Source of the DNA: Pseudomonadota bacterium
GTDB taxonomy: Bacteria; Pseudomonadota; Gammaproteobacteria; Pseudomonadales; Pseudohongiellaceae
Length of the DNA: 64,000 nucleotides
Reading direction: 5' to 3'
Assembly: GCA_027621405.1 (NCBI GenBank)
Contig: JAQCBT010000003.1
Coordinates: 62,001 to 126,000 of the forward strand
Made by a program: the position numbers and the translations under genes. The notes under the pieces are model-generated. The model did no database searches. It was not told the origin of the DNA and saw nothing but the letters and a program-made list of their open reading frames with translations. Below are positions 19,220-28,316 of this stretch, in pieces. How positions within the stretch are numbered: the stretch's first letter is position 1; the number at the start of each line of letters is the position of its first letter.

Positions 19220-19235
19220 ACACAATATATAGTAT
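19220..19235. promoter_or_regulatory. NrdR-box-like site 1
   Basis: ACACAATATATAGTAT matches the NrdR consensus acaCwAtATaTwGtgt at all but the last bases. The same 18 bases (AAACACAATATATAGTAT) recur at 19711-19728. NrdR represses ribonucleotide reductase genes, and nrdA lies downstream. Confidence 0.65.
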
Positions 19236-19347
19236 TGCCCTGTTTGCCGGCCCGGGCCTCCGAACTACCCGCAAATTAGCCCTGGCAGAGCCCTTCGAGC
19301 TCCCGGGCAAAGTCTGGCACAGCCGCACAGAATCAGTGCTCCAGCGC

Positions 19348-19407
19348 GTATCCACAGCTTATTCACGGCTTGTTCCGGTAGGTGGGCTTGCACACAAATT
19401 GCCCACA
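19348..19407. promoter_or_regulatory. Cluster of DnaA-box-like nonamers
   Basis: GTATCCACA (19348-19356) matches TTATCCACA at 8 of 9 positions; TTATTCACG (19359-19367) and TTGCCCACA (19399-19407) match at 7 of 9. In E. coli the nrdA promoter is also under DnaA control, so replication-linked regulation is plausible. Imperfect matches keep confidence low. Confidence 0.35.
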
Positions 19408-19428
19408 ATTAACTCACAAGAAAAACTC

Positions 19429-19457
19429 TTGCAAAGCATCTATAAGCGCATTATCTT
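19429..19457 (+). promoter_or_regulatory. Candidate sigma70 promoter of nrdA
   Basis: TTGCAA, a 17-base spacer and TATCTT give a 4/6 + 4/6 match with ideal spacing. It lies between the two NrdR-like sites and would leave a leader of about 0.9 kb, which is long; other promoters may exist. Confidence 0.25.
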
Positions 19458-19712
19458 GTGCCGGTGATTTATGGCTTGTCTATATGTTGTATTAGTTGAG
19501 CTTAAATCAAGGGCTAGTCTTAGTGCATTTTTAGCCAAATCGGCAAGGGGCAAGCCGGTTTCATTCGCAGACGAACCGGTCACATAACAAGAACAGCACT
19601 TGATGGAAACTGACTGCACCCGGGTCGGAGTCGCCGGTTTGCAGGACTAATTTTCGGTATTTCAGCTTTTTCTGGCCACACCGAAAGAAAAAGTTAAAGT
19701 CCAGCCGCAAAA

Positions 19713-19728
19713 ACACAATATATAGTAT
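19713..19728. promoter_or_regulatory. NrdR-box-like site 2
   Basis: Second exact copy of ACACAATATATAGTAT, 493 bases downstream of site 1 and about 650 bases upstream of the nrdA start. NrdR boxes usually come in pairs a few helical turns apart; this spacing is far larger. Confidence 0.65.
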
Positions 19729-20381
19729 ATGGCTTGAACGCTGCCTGGCAGTCAGCCTCCAGATCCTACGGACAGGACTGGGCGTTGGTCACCGCCAGAC
19801 TGGGTTCGATTTGTCGCAAAAAAGCAGGAATTGCCGCGGATACCGCGTGAATCGGCAAGCAGGCAAGGCTCATTCGGATCCACCGGATAGTCGCCAGGGG
19901 TAGCGGAGATTAAGAGGATAAGTGGACATGAGGAAACAGTGTCCCTACCGATTGCTCCCGGAGAACCCCGGCCAGCAACACTGAGACAGATCGGCCTGGC
20001 CCGGACGAACAGCAAGGACCCCCTGGAACACCCAGGAATCCGCCAGTCGTCTACCGGGTTTGGCTGGCCCGATTGCAGACCACCACAGGCTGCGATGCTG
20101 CAAGACAGCAGCGCGGCACACTACAAGGGTGGCCCAATCCGCCAGCACAGCGTAAGCCTTTTTCGACCAGGGGCCGTTAGACCAGCACTAAAGCGCTGGG
20201 AAAATCCGCCACCGGGTCGGCGCAAGACAATGCCGGACACAACTCCGGCGCACAACAATGCGAGAAGTATAGCGAGAACTATAGGAATTATAGGAACTGG
20301 AGACAGCTCTCTGGCTCAGCTATACACCAAAACAATAAATTGGCCCCAGGGCCTGTAGTAAAGACCAAATTCGGAGTAAAT

Positions 20382-23237
20382 ATGCAGACTGATGTCCAAC
20401 CCACGGGTGACTCCCATCGCACCGCCACTTCCAGCAATGATGAATCTCTTTCCGTAAGCTCTACTGCACCGGGTCAATTACGAGTCATCAAGCGCAATGG
20501 CAAGGTAGTCTCCTATGACGAGTCCAAGATCTCTGTTGCTATCACCAAGGCCTACCTGGCAGTAGAAGGTGGCAATGCGGCAGCGTCTTCAAGGATTCAT
20601 GAATCCGTAGCGCAACTCTCTACACAGATTACCGAGATTTTCCGCCGTCGCATGCCATCTGGCGGAACCATTCACATCGAAGACATCCAGGATCAGGTGG
20701 AGCTGGCGCTGATGCGCACCGGCGAGCACAAGATTGCCCGCAGTTATGTGATCTATCGCGCCGAGCGTTCCCGGGTACGCCAGCAGAAGCTGGAAACCGA
20801 ACGCAGCAATGAGCCGGAAATCACCGTTACCCTGGACGATGGCCAACAGGCAAAACTGGACACCCAGCGTCTGCGCACCGTCATCGAGGAAGCCTGCGAA
20901 GGCCTCACCGATGTCTCCACCGATGCCATCTATAACGAAACCCTGAAGAATCTCTACCCGGGCGTGAAAATGGGCGATGTTCGCACCTCCCTGGTGATGA
21001 CAGCCCGTACCCTGGTTGAGAAGGACCCTAACTACTCCTATGTGACTGCACGCCTGTTGATGGACACCCTGCGCTCCGAAGCCCTGAGCTTCCTGGGTAT
21101 TACCGATGCAGCTACCCAGTCCGAGATGCACTACCGTTACGCAGCTACACTCAAGCCCTATATAGAGAAAGGCGTCGAGCTGGGGCTGCTGTCTGATCAC
21201 CTGCTGGACTACGACATGGAACTGCTGGGTCAGGCCCTGAAAGCCGAGCGTGACCAGCAGTTCACCTATCTTGGCCTGCAGACTCTTTACGACCGCTACC
21301 TGATTCACAGCGAAGGGGTCCGCTTCGAACTTCCCCAGGTATTCTTCATGCGTGTCGCCATGGGTCTGGCTGCGGAAGAAGACAATAAGGAAGCGAGAGC
21401 GATCGAGTTCTACGACCTGATCTCCAGCTTTGACTACATGACATCCACACCGCAGCTGTTTAACTCCGGCACCCTGCGGCCACAGTTGTCATCCTGCTTC
21501 CTCACCACCGTGCCAGACGACCTGTTCGGTATCTACAGCGCGATTCGCGACAACGCCATGCTCTCCAAGTGGGCAGGTGGACTGGGTAATGACTGGACCC
21601 CCGTACGTGCCCTGGGCGCCCACATCAAGGGTACCAATGGCAAGTCTCAGGGTGTTGTGCCCTTCCTCAAGGTAGTCAACGACACAGCCGTTGCGGTTAA
21701 TCAGGGTGGCAAGCGAAAAGGTGCCGTGTGTTCCTATTTGGAGTCCTGGCACCTGGACATCGAGGAATTCCTCGAGCTGAGAAAGAACACCGGTGATGAC
21801 CGTCGACGTGCACATGACATGAATACGGCAAACTGGATTCCCGACCTGTTCATGAAGCGCGTCTTCAACGACCAGGAATGGACCCTGTTCTCACCGAACA
21901 CTGTTCCCGAGCTGCATGACCTGCATGGTGAAGCCTTCGAGCGCGCCTATGAAGAGTACGAGCGCAAGGCAGCTGCCGGCCAGATTCGTCCGTACAAGAC
22001 GGTGCGTGCCGCTGACCTGTGGCGCAAGATGCTGTCCATGCTGTTCGAGACAGGCCATCCCTGGATCACCTTCAAGGACAGCTGCAACGTACGTTCACCA
22101 CAGCAGCACGTGGGCACCATTCACTCTTCCAACCTGTGTACCGAGATCACTCTCAACACCAGCGCCGAAGAAGTGGCAGTGTGCAACCTGGGTTCCGTAA
22201 ACCTGGTAAACCACGTCGACGAGAATGGCCTGAACCGTGAGAAGCTGGAGAAGACCATCAAGACCGCTATCCGCATGCTGGATAACGTGATTGATATTAA
22301 CTACTACTCGGTGCCACAGGCTGAGAACTCGAACATGAAGCACCGGCCGGTGGGCATGGGCATCATGGGATTCCAGGACGCGCTGTACAAGCAACGCATC
22401 GCCTACTCATCCGAAGAGGCCGTGGAGTTCGCCGACGTCTCCATGGAGATGATCAGCTACTACGCCATCAGCGCCTCCAACGAACTGGCCCAGGAACGTG
22501 GTCGTTACGAATCCTTCGAAGGCTCCCTCTGGGATCAGGGCATCCTGCCTATCGATTCCCTGAAGATGCTGAAGGAAGCACGGGGCGATGATTACCTGGA
22601 TGTGAATTTCGACCAGCGCCTGGATTGGGACAGCCTGCGTGCCCGCATCAAGGAGCATGGCATGCGCAATTCCAACTGCCTGGCCATCGCGCCGACGGCG
22701 ACCATCGCCAACATCTGTGGCATATCGCAGTCCATCGAGCCGACGTACCAGAACCTCTATGTTAAATCCAACCTCTCCGGCGAGTTCACCGTGGTTAACC
22801 CCTACCTGGTAGAAGACCTGAAGAAGTTGAACCTCTGGGACAGCGTGATGGTCAACGACCTCAAGTACTACGAGGGCAGCGTACAGCGCATCGATCGAGT
22901 CCCTGCAGAGATCAAGCACATCTATGCAACAGCCTTCGAGGTTGAGCCACGCTGGCTCGTAGATGCAGCGAGCCGTCGCCAGAAGTGGATCGACCAGGCC
23001 CAGTCACTGAACCTGTACGTGGCCGGTGCCAGCGGCAAGAAGCTTGACGTTACCTACCGCATGGCCTGGCTACGCGGACTAAAGACGACGTATTACCTGC
23101 GCGCATTGGCAGCCACCACGACCGAGAAATCCACCGTGGAGAACAACAGCCTGAACAAGGTATCCGCGACGGCCGAGCCCGCCGCTGTGCCCAAGGCATG
23201 TTCGCTGGATGATCCGGATTGCGAGGCCTGTCAATAA
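20382..23237 (+). CDS. nrdA: Ribonucleoside-diphosphate reductase, large subunit (class I)
   Basis: Catalytic subunit that reduces ribonucleotides to deoxyribonucleotides. Starting at ATG 20382 (MQTDVQPTGD, GGAG upstream) gives 951 residues. Two tandem N-terminal ATP-cone domains are visible (RVIKRNGKVVSYDESKI from about residue 35, and a second at about 140-240), the layout of the Pseudomonas enzyme. Active-site blocks include LRPQLSSCFLTT, NLCTEITLN, VCNLGSVNLV and the radical-transfer end near YLR. The C-terminal redox cysteines are in DDPDCEACQ. The intergenic hairpin before nrdB may tune the subunit ratio. NrdR-like sites lie upstream. Confidence 0.97.
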   Translation: MQTDVQPTGDSHRTATSSNDESLSVSSTAPGQLRVIKRNGKVVSYDESKISVAITKAYLAVEGGNAAASSRIHESVAQLSTQITEIFRRRMPSGGTIHIEDIQDQVELALMRTGEHKIARSYVIYRAERSRVRQQKLETERSNEPEITVTLDDGQQAKLDTQRLRTVIEEACEGLTDVSTDAIYNETLKNLYPGVKMGDVRTSLVMTARTLVEKDPNYSYVTARLLMDTLRSEALSFLGITDAATQSEMHYRYAATLKPYIEKGVELGLLSDHLLDYDMELLGQALKAERDQQFTYLGLQTLYDRYLIHSEGVRFELPQVFFMRVAMGLAAEEDNKEARAIEFYDLISSFDYMTSTPQLFNSGTLRPQLSSCFLTTVPDDLFGIYSAIRDNAMLSKWAGGLGNDWTPVRALGAHIKGTNGKSQGVVPFLKVVNDTAVAVNQGGKRKGAVCSYLESWHLDIEEFLELRKNTGDDRRRAHDMNTANWIPDLFMKRVFNDQEWTLFSPNTVPELHDLHGEAFERAYEEYERKAAAGQIRPYKTVRAADLWRKMLSMLFETGHPWITFKDSCNVRSPQQHVGTIHSSNLCTEITLNTSAEEVAVCNLGSVNLVNHVDENGLNREKLEKTIKTAIRMLDNVIDINYYSVPQAENSNMKHRPVGMGIMGFQDALYKQRIAYSSEEAVEFADVSMEMISYYAISASNELAQERGRYESFEGSLWDQGILPIDSLKMLKEARGDDYLDVNFDQRLDWDSLRARIKEHGMRNSNCLAIAPTATIANICGISQSIEPTYQNLYVKSNLSGEFTVVNPYLVEDLKKLNLWDSVMVNDLKYYEGSVQRIDRVPAEIKHIYATAFEVEPRWLVDAASRRQKWIDQAQSLNLYVAGASGKKLDVTYRMAWLRGLKTTYYLRALAATTTEKSTVENNSLNKVSATAEPAAVPKACSLDDPDCEACQ

Positions 23238-23242
23238 CATGA

Positions 23243-23265
23243 CCGTGCCACCTGTGGTGGCACGG
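23243..23265 (+). repeat. Perfect 10-bp hairpin between nrdA and nrdB
   Basis: CCGTGCCACC-TGT-GGTGGCACGG forms ten pairs with a 3-base loop directly after the nrdA stop. There is no T run, so it is more likely a 3'-end stabiliser or partial attenuator than a full terminator. Confidence 0.55.
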
Positions 23266-23356
23266 CAATTTGGCACATAAACACGATCAGGCATAACAAC
23301 ATAATAAATAGAACAACTGATCATTAATTACATACAGAATTAAGAGGTAGAGCCCT

Positions 23357-24658
23357 ATGTTGTCATGGGATGAATTCAACAAGGAAGAGACACCAGGCGC
23401 CAAGCCTGTCACTCCCCAACGTGCGCAGGAGAAACCGGCTTCCCCGGTTGAGACTGCCGTCGCGGCTGTGGAAGCCATGAAGAAACCAGCCCCGCAAGCT
23501 GCCCCGGCCCGCACAGCAGCGCCGGCATCCAATATCGATGCGGAGGCTGAGAAGAACAATACGAGCGCACTGGCGCAGGCGATTGACGAACTGCAGGAAC
23601 TGGACGTGAGCGCTGGTCTTGAAGAACTGGAAGGCACGGCTGCCCGGGTAGCGGTAGATGACAAGCGCATGATCAACTGCCGCGCCGACCTGAATCAGTT
23701 AGTCCCTTTCAAGTACGACTGGGCCTGGCAGAAATACCTCGATGGCTGCGCCAATCACTGGATGCCCCAGGAAATCAACATGAATGCGGATATCGCATTG
23801 TGGAAGACAGAGGGCGGCCTCACCGAAGATGAACGATTGATCGTCAAGCGTAACCTGGGCTTCTTCTCCACTGCCGACTCCCTGGTAGCGAATAACCTGG
23901 TGCTGGCGATCTATCGCCTGATCACTAACCCCGAGTGCCGCCAGTACATTCTGCGCCAGGCTTTCGAGGAAGCGATTCATACCCACGCCTACCAGTATTG
24001 CATCGAGTCACTGGGCATGGACGAAGGCGAGATATTCAACATGTACCACGAGGTTCCTTCGGTGGCGAAGAAAGCCTCCTGGGGGCTGAAGTACACCCAG
24101 TCCCTGAGTGATCCCAACTTCAGCACCGGTACTCCGGAAACCGACCAGGAGCTGCTGAAGAACCTGATCGCCTTCTACTGCTGCCTCGAGGGCATCTTCT
24201 TCTACTGCGGATTTACCCAGATTCTTTCCATGGGCCGACGCAATAAGATGACCGGCACCTCGGAACAGTTCCAGTACATCCTGCGCGATGAGTCTATGCA
24301 CCTGAATTTTGGCATCGACATGATCAACCAGATCAAGCTGGAGAACCCTCACTTGTGGAATGACAAGATGAAGGAAGAAGCCACCCAGATGATCCTGCAG
24401 GCGACACAACTGGAAATCGAGTACGCACGGGACACCATGCCCCGGGGAGTACTGGGTATGAATGCCGCCATGATGGAAGAATACCTGCAGTTCATCGCCA
24501 ACCGCCGTCTGGTGCAGATCGGTCTGCCCGAACAATTCAAGGGCGTCTCAAACCCCTTCCCGTGGATGTCTGAAATCATGGACCTGCGCAAGGAGAAGAA
24601 TTTCTTCGAGACCCGCGTGATCGAGTATCAAACAGGAGGCGCCTTGTCCTGGGATTGA
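23357..24658 (+). CDS. nrdB: Ribonucleoside-diphosphate reductase, small subunit
   Basis: A 433-residue ferritin-like protein that generates the radical used by NrdA. Ligand helices are visible in [14 protein letters not shown] (Glu and His ligands with the radical Tyr four residues after the His), in [10 protein letters not shown] and in [11 protein letters not shown]. The C-terminal tail needed for NrdA docking is present. The first ~100 residues are an Ala/Pro/Glu-rich linker, as in Pseudomonas NrdB. The ATG follows GAGGTAGAGC. It lies 119 bases after nrdA on the same strand and is probably co-transcribed. Confidence 0.97.
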   Translation: MLSWDEFNKEETPGAKPVTPQRAQEKPASPVETAVAAVEAMKKPAPQAAPARTAAPASNIDAEAEKNNTSALAQAIDELQELDVSAGLEELEGTAARVAVDDKRMINCRADLNQLVPFKYDWAWQKYLDGCANHWMPQEINMNADIALWKTEGGLTEDERLIVKRNLGFFSTADSLVANNLVLAIYRLITNPECRQYILRQAFEEAIHTHAYQYCIESLGMDEGEIFNMYHEVPSVAKKASWGLKYTQSLSDPNFSTGTPETDQELLKNLIAFYCCLEGIFFYCGFTQILSMGRRNKMTGTSEQFQYILRDESMHLNFGIDMINQIKLENPHLWNDKMKEEATQMILQATQLEIEYARDTMPRGVLGMNAAMMEEYLQFIANRRLVQIGLPEQFKGVSNPFPWMSEIMDLRKEKNFFETRVIEYQTGGALSWD

Positions 24659-24745
24659 TGTTGATTTGCCAAAAGGGAATTACATCAATAAGCCGTCGCG
24701 CAGTATGCGAGTCAAGAGGCAACAGGAAGGAGAGGTAAGAGAGCA

Positions 24746-25096
24746 ATGAGCGAAGAAAAACAGATAGACAACGATCCAGAGCGCACCTTGCTCACACTCG
24801 ATCAACTTAGCCAGACGATAGAGGTCATGACCAATGTGGTCAATCGCCTGCGGCAACACCTGAGCGAGCAACTCCGCGCCCAGGCCGAGGCAGCCAAGCT
24901 GGCAAGGGAACTCGCAGAGCGAGCGGCCGAGTCCGATGCTGAGCAAGAAGCGACCGGCAAGACCGCAACGAAGAAAGCCGAACAACAGGCTGCGGGCAAG
25001 TCCGGTGGCAAGGCACAAAGCAAGGACAGCTTCGTGGTTGAGATCAAGCAACAGGACTCCGATCCTGACCGCAAGAACTCAAAGACCCTGCACTAG
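24746..25096 (+). CDS. Small coiled-coil protein of unknown function
   Basis: A 116-residue, very hydrophilic protein. A strong site (AGGAAGGAGAGG) precedes the ATG. Residues 12-65 form a heptad-like helix (TLDQLSQTIEVMTNVVNRLR) running into an Ala/Glu stretch; the rest is Lys/Gln/Ser-rich and probably disordered. There is no signal peptide or membrane segment. I recognise no family. It lies 87 bases after nrdB on the same strand and may share its transcript, but a role in nucleotide reduction is not shown. Confidence 0.6.
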   Translation: MSEEKQIDNDPERTLLTLDQLSQTIEVMTNVVNRLRQHLSEQLRAQAEAAKLARELAERAAESDAEQEATGKTATKKAEQQAAGKSGGKAQSKDSFVVEIKQQDSDPDRKNSKTLH

Positions 25097-25230
25097 GGCA
25101 CTAGTCCATGATCAACAAAATCGGTGCCCCATGCGTGGCACCGGGAATCTGAAACTGCCCGCCGGTACCGGCGCCTGTTCACCGACAATAAGACTGTAGC
25201 ACCCAAGACAGACACAGAAGCAGTATCCGC

Positions 25231-25800
25231 ATGGATAAACGCGTTGGAGCCCTGATCCTGGCCGCCGGCTTTAGCAATCGATTCGGCAGCGTGAAGCTAT
25301 TGGCAAGACTGGAAAACGGGCTCACCGTCTTCGAACAGACCCAGCAACAACTGGCCGCCGCCATTCCGGAATACTGCGTTATCACCCGCCCCGAACTAAG
25401 CGACGCGCTGGCACCCTATAGCAACCGACTGCAGGTCTTCCAGGAAGCCGAACGCGGCATGGGTGCAACACTGGCCTTCGGCATCGGCCTCGCCAGCGCC
25501 TGGGATACCTGCCTCGTCTGCCTTGCCGACATGCCCATGATTACCAGCACCGTGTATCGGCAAATTGCCGACGCCTCGGCTAGCGACAAGATCATCGTGC
25601 CAAACTTTGCCGGCCAGTCGGGTAATCCTGTTGCCTTTGGCAGTGCATTCTACGGGGAGTTGAGCACCCTCACCGGCGACGCCGGCGGTCGTCCCGTGCT
25701 GCGCCAGCATCCCGACGCGGTGGTCACCCTGACAGTGGATAGTGAAGCGATTCTGCAAGACATCGACACACCCGACGACCTCACCCGCCTGCAGCGCTAG
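25231..25800 (+). CDS. MobA-like nucleotidyltransferase (MocA type)
   Basis: A 189-residue GT-A-fold NTP transferase. The nucleotide signature LILAAGFSNRFGSVKLL, the metal-binding LADMPM and the family loops SGNPVAFG and GDAGGRPVL are present. The closest characterised relatives are MocA/MobA enzymes that add CMP or GMP to molybdopterin, so it may finish the cofactor of a molybdenum hydroxylase. No molybdoenzyme is in the window, although an XdhC-like gene, which often works with this type, lies 29 kb away. The substrate is inferred, not shown. Confidence 0.75.
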   Translation: MDKRVGALILAAGFSNRFGSVKLLARLENGLTVFEQTQQQLAAAIPEYCVITRPELSDALAPYSNRLQVFQEAERGMGATLAFGIGLASAWDTCLVCLADMPMITSTVYRQIADASASDKIIVPNFAGQSGNPVAFGSAFYGELSTLTGDAGGRPVLRQHPDAVVTLTVDSEAILQDIDTPDDLTRLQR

Positions 25801-25892
25801 CTGGCACACCTTGCCCGGTTGCACTGCTTGCCCCACTGGCTCTAGAATTTCACGACTGAATCGAGATTAACAAGTCCCGCCTGGTCTGCCCA

Positions 25893-26774
25893 TTGGATAC
25901 AAAGACAATCAACAAGCCTCTTACTCGACTACTTTCGCTCACTGCGCTGGCCGCTGTACTCCTTTGTGGCCCTCAGCTATATGCCGACCTGAGAAGCGCG
26001 ACAGCGGCGATGGAGAGTCAGGATAACCCGCTGCTGCTGTTGAGCAGTTCCCAGGGGCCTATCTACATTGAACTGCTCCCCGATGAGGCCCCACAGAATG
26101 TGGAACGCTTCCTCAGTCTCGCGGCTGGTGAAGTTGAATTCGTCGACAGCGTCGCCAACAGCCGATTCACTCCACGCTACTACGATGGCATGCGCTTTCA
26201 TCGGGTGTTGCCCGGGTTCGTCATCCAGGCCGGATCACCAAACTACCATCCTCTGGGCAGTCCGGATCAACTGCTTGATGACGAGATTAATGCCTTCTCA
26301 CTGGGACTCGACCGGCTTCCCATACTGGCCGAAGACGGGTCGGTTAACCCGGTGCTCAATGTAGGCAGCCAGGCACAGTTTGGCGAACGCGTTCTGTCAC
26401 ACGTCTACGCCGGGATGGGTATCGACACGGTTGCCGAGTTGGAGAGCAGACAGTCTGATGTAGTACAGAATCTCAGGGAGCTGACCGTGATGCGACTGTA
26501 CGAACAGGAGGGCTATGAGTACCAGAACGAATTCACTACCCGCGGCATCAGCCGCGGTACCGTCGCTCTGGCCAATGATGGGCCGAATCGAAATGGCCCC
26601 GAGTTCTTTATTGCCCTCGATGACCTGGCCTGGTTAAACGGTCGTTACACGGTGATCGGTCGGGTGGTGGAAGGCATGGACGTGGCAGATCAAATCGGCA
26701 ACACTGCCGTCGATCCCCAGGCCTTCGATCCGCGCAGCACCATGATCTACTCACTGCGCCGAATCAATCGATAG
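25893..26774 (+). CDS. Secreted cyclophilin-type peptidyl-prolyl isomerase with an insertion
   Basis: A 293-residue protein with a signal peptide (LLSLTALAAVLLCGPQLYA). The cyclophilin fold is seen in two halves: YDGMRFHRVLPGFVIQAGSP (with the catalytic Arg) and RGTVALANDGPNRNGPEFFI through LNGRYTVIGRVVEGMDV. Between them about 75 residues (from about 135 to 210, including AELESRQSDVVQNLREL) are inserted relative to ordinary cyclophilins and look helical. The start is TTG; no upstream ATG gives a signal peptide, and the ribosome site is weak. It probably folds periplasmic or exported proteins. Confidence 0.85.
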   Translation: MDTKTINKPLTRLLSLTALAAVLLCGPQLYADLRSATAAMESQDNPLLLLSSSQGPIYIELLPDEAPQNVERFLSLAAGEVEFVDSVANSRFTPRYYDGMRFHRVLPGFVIQAGSPNYHPLGSPDQLLDDEINAFSLGLDRLPILAEDGSVNPVLNVGSQAQFGERVLSHVYAGMGIDTVAELESRQSDVVQNLRELTVMRLYEQEGYEYQNEFTTRGISRGTVALANDGPNRNGPEFFIALDDLAWLNGRYTVIGRVVEGMDVADQIGNTAVDPQAFDPRSTMIYSLRRINR

Positions 26775-26844
26775 TTGTTTGTATTACTGGTCTGCCCGCC
26801 AGCGGGCAGTTTGACTCAGCCACTGACGCGATGACTTAACAGCG

Positions 26845-27012
26845 ATGTCCAAGAAGAAGAAACAAAGCAAGCAAGGCACCTTTGCACTGTGCATCACCGC
26901 TGGCCTGATTGTGGGCCTCGGGCTCGGACCGGCCTTCGACAATGTCCTGGTCAGTGCCATCGCCGGCACTGCAATCGGTTCGGTGGCCGCCTGGATGTTG
27001 ACCAGGAAATAG
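26845..27012 (+). CDS. Small membrane protein, 55 residues
   Basis: An ORF too short for the track: ATG at 26845, TAG at 27010-27012. The product starts with a basic stretch (MSKKKKQSKQG) and continues with two glycine-rich hydrophobic segments (ALCITAGLIVGLGLG and VSAIAGTAIGSVAAWML). It resembles the many small, glycine-zipper inner-membrane proteins; I recognise no named family. There is no strong Shine-Dalgarno (only AACAGCG before the ATG). Codon use and the clean topology favour a real gene. The same-strand neighbour is the cyclophilin 70 bases upstream. Confidence 0.55.
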   Translation: MSKKKKQSKQGTFALCITAGLIVGLGLGPAFDNVLVSAIAGTAIGSVAAWMLTRK

Positions 27013-27376
27013 CGCGAGCCCCCCCCGCTTCCTTTTCCCTGTGCGTAACCACCGTATGCACAAACCATTCTCGCCCCCCTGAAATCGCGCAATAAGGAAT
27101 TTTCTGTAGCGGGATCGACCTCGGAATTTCCCCAACAAACTCCGGCCCAGCCTGATTCAATAGACTATAGCCCCTTGTTCTGGCTGGGTTTTCTGCCACA
27201 TGTTCCTGCCCACCCGGCAACATCATTCAAGGAAGATTCTTTCCCATGCAATCTCAACAGCAAATTTTTAAAGCGATGCTATAGTTTAATTAACTGTCCT
27301 CCGCTATGCGGAATCAGGCATCACAGGGAAGAAGTATCAGGGAATGTAAATACGTAAGAAGTAAAGGGAAGCACTA
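27013..27376. other. 364-bp intergenic region
   Basis: No gene longer than about 12 codons is supported. CCCAGCC (near 27146) and GGCTGGG (near 27181) could pair across a 29-base loop before TTTTCT, a possible weak terminator for the 55-residue gene. A 12-codon ORF with AAGGAAG upstream begins at 27246 and I cannot judge it. Confidence 0.5.
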
Positions 27377-27553
27377 ATGAGCAAACTGGAATTGGCACGC
27401 AAATTAGCAGAAATGACTCGCACCATGGAACAGGCACGGGCCGAGAGAAACGCCAAGGTCAAGAAGATCTATCACCAAACCAATCCCGAGGGCTGGGAAG
27501 AACTCAAGACTATCCTGAACTACGTCGAGCCTTCTTACGAAGAAGACGCCTGA
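27377..27553 (+). CDS. Small charged helical protein, 58 residues
   Basis: An ORF below the track's cutoff. ATG at 27377 has a strong AAGGGAAG site 6 bases upstream; TGA is at 27551-27553. The product (starting MSKLELARKLAEM, with MEQARAERNAKVKK in the middle and an acidic end, SYEEDA) is highly charged and predicted to be helical, with no membrane segment. I recognise no family. Ribosome site and amino-acid composition support expression. A T run at 27599-27608 follows. Confidence 0.6.
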   Translation: MSKLELARKLAEMTRTMEQARAERNAKVKKIYHQTNPEGWEELKTILNYVEPSYEEDA

Positions 27554-27618
27554 TAGGCTGACAGCCTGACAAACTGGCGGCATTCCATGCTTGCACGATT
27601 TTTTTTTCAGTCAGGTCC

Positions 27619-28284
27619 GTGGCTGACTGGCTGCGACGTGCCTCACCTGTGAATCATCCGTCACCGCACAAGGTCATCACGCTCGCACTATGGATTGCAC
27701 TGTGTGTGTTCGCGACACCTGGTCAAGGCGCAGAAGGTGAAGAGAGTGAACCGGAGCGCTGGTTGCCGGCACGCCTTGAAGAATCACTCGCGATCCATCT
27801 CGAAGCCATCATCGAACACGCATCGACAAGGCGTGCCTGCAATACCATTCTGGAAGCGAAATACAGCGACGGCAGCAGCGAGCTGAATCCCAAGTTCATT
27901 GTCACCTGTGAATCGGAAGAATACGGTTCAACCAACCTTGTCTATTGGCAGACCGATGTAGAACAGAATTTCGCCAATGTGCTCTATGAAGCGAAGGATG
28001 ACCTGCATGCCGATGAACAGCAGATCAATGAAATCGACCTGGCCTTCTCCGAATCCGAGCAGCAGGACATGCTGCTTGCCTGCCAACAGGCCTTCACCGA
28101 CAACTATCGAGACAATCTTCCCGGTCTCGGTCAGGCCCGGATTGAAATGAAGCTAAGGGCCAACAATACCCTGGTCATCTACATGGATTATCCCGCAGGT
28201 AAAACCATTACAGCGTCAGCGTTCACTGCCACCTGCCTCATCACACCTGGGACGCAACCCCGCCTGGATGTATTCAGTCGATAG
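27619..28284 (+). CDS. Secreted protein of unknown function
   Basis: A 221-residue protein from GTG 27619; a second in-frame GTG at 27649 gives a more compact signal peptide (VITLALWIALCVFATPGQGA) and may be the true start. The mature part is acidic, with four cysteines (RRACNTI, VTCESEE, LLACQQA, TATCLIT) that could form two disulfides. I recognise no family. It converges on the dinG-like gene with only 32 bases between the stops. Confidence 0.6.
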   Translation: MADWLRRASPVNHPSPHKVITLALWIALCVFATPGQGAEGEESEPERWLPARLEESLAIHLEAIIEHASTRRACNTILEAKYSDGSSELNPKFIVTCESEEYGSTNLVYWQTDVEQNFANVLYEAKDDLHADEQQINEIDLAFSESEQQDMLLACQQAFTDNYRDNLPGLGQARIEMKLRANNTLVIYMDYPAGKTITASAFTATCLITPGTQPRLDVFSR

Positions 28285-28316
28285 CAGCACTTCCCTTTCC
28301 CTGAGCACACGACAAC

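Larger units (their letters stand above)
19164..20381. other. 1.2-kb non-coding region upstream of nrdA
   Basis: No convincing gene: the short ORFs here (e.g. 19939-20358 and 19752-20015) have no family features and no good ribosome site. It contains two NrdR-box-like sites, a cluster of DnaA-box-like nonamers and a candidate promoter (each listed separately). The stretch 20260-20320 has short AGAACTATAGGAA-type near-repeats. A long 5' untranslated region or an undetected small RNA would fit, but I cannot show either. Confidence 0.7.

Noticed and set aside
19939-20358. 139-residue ORF upstream of nrdA
   Set aside because: No ribosome site, low-complexity Pro/Arg/Thr composition and no family; the region is better explained as leader DNA.
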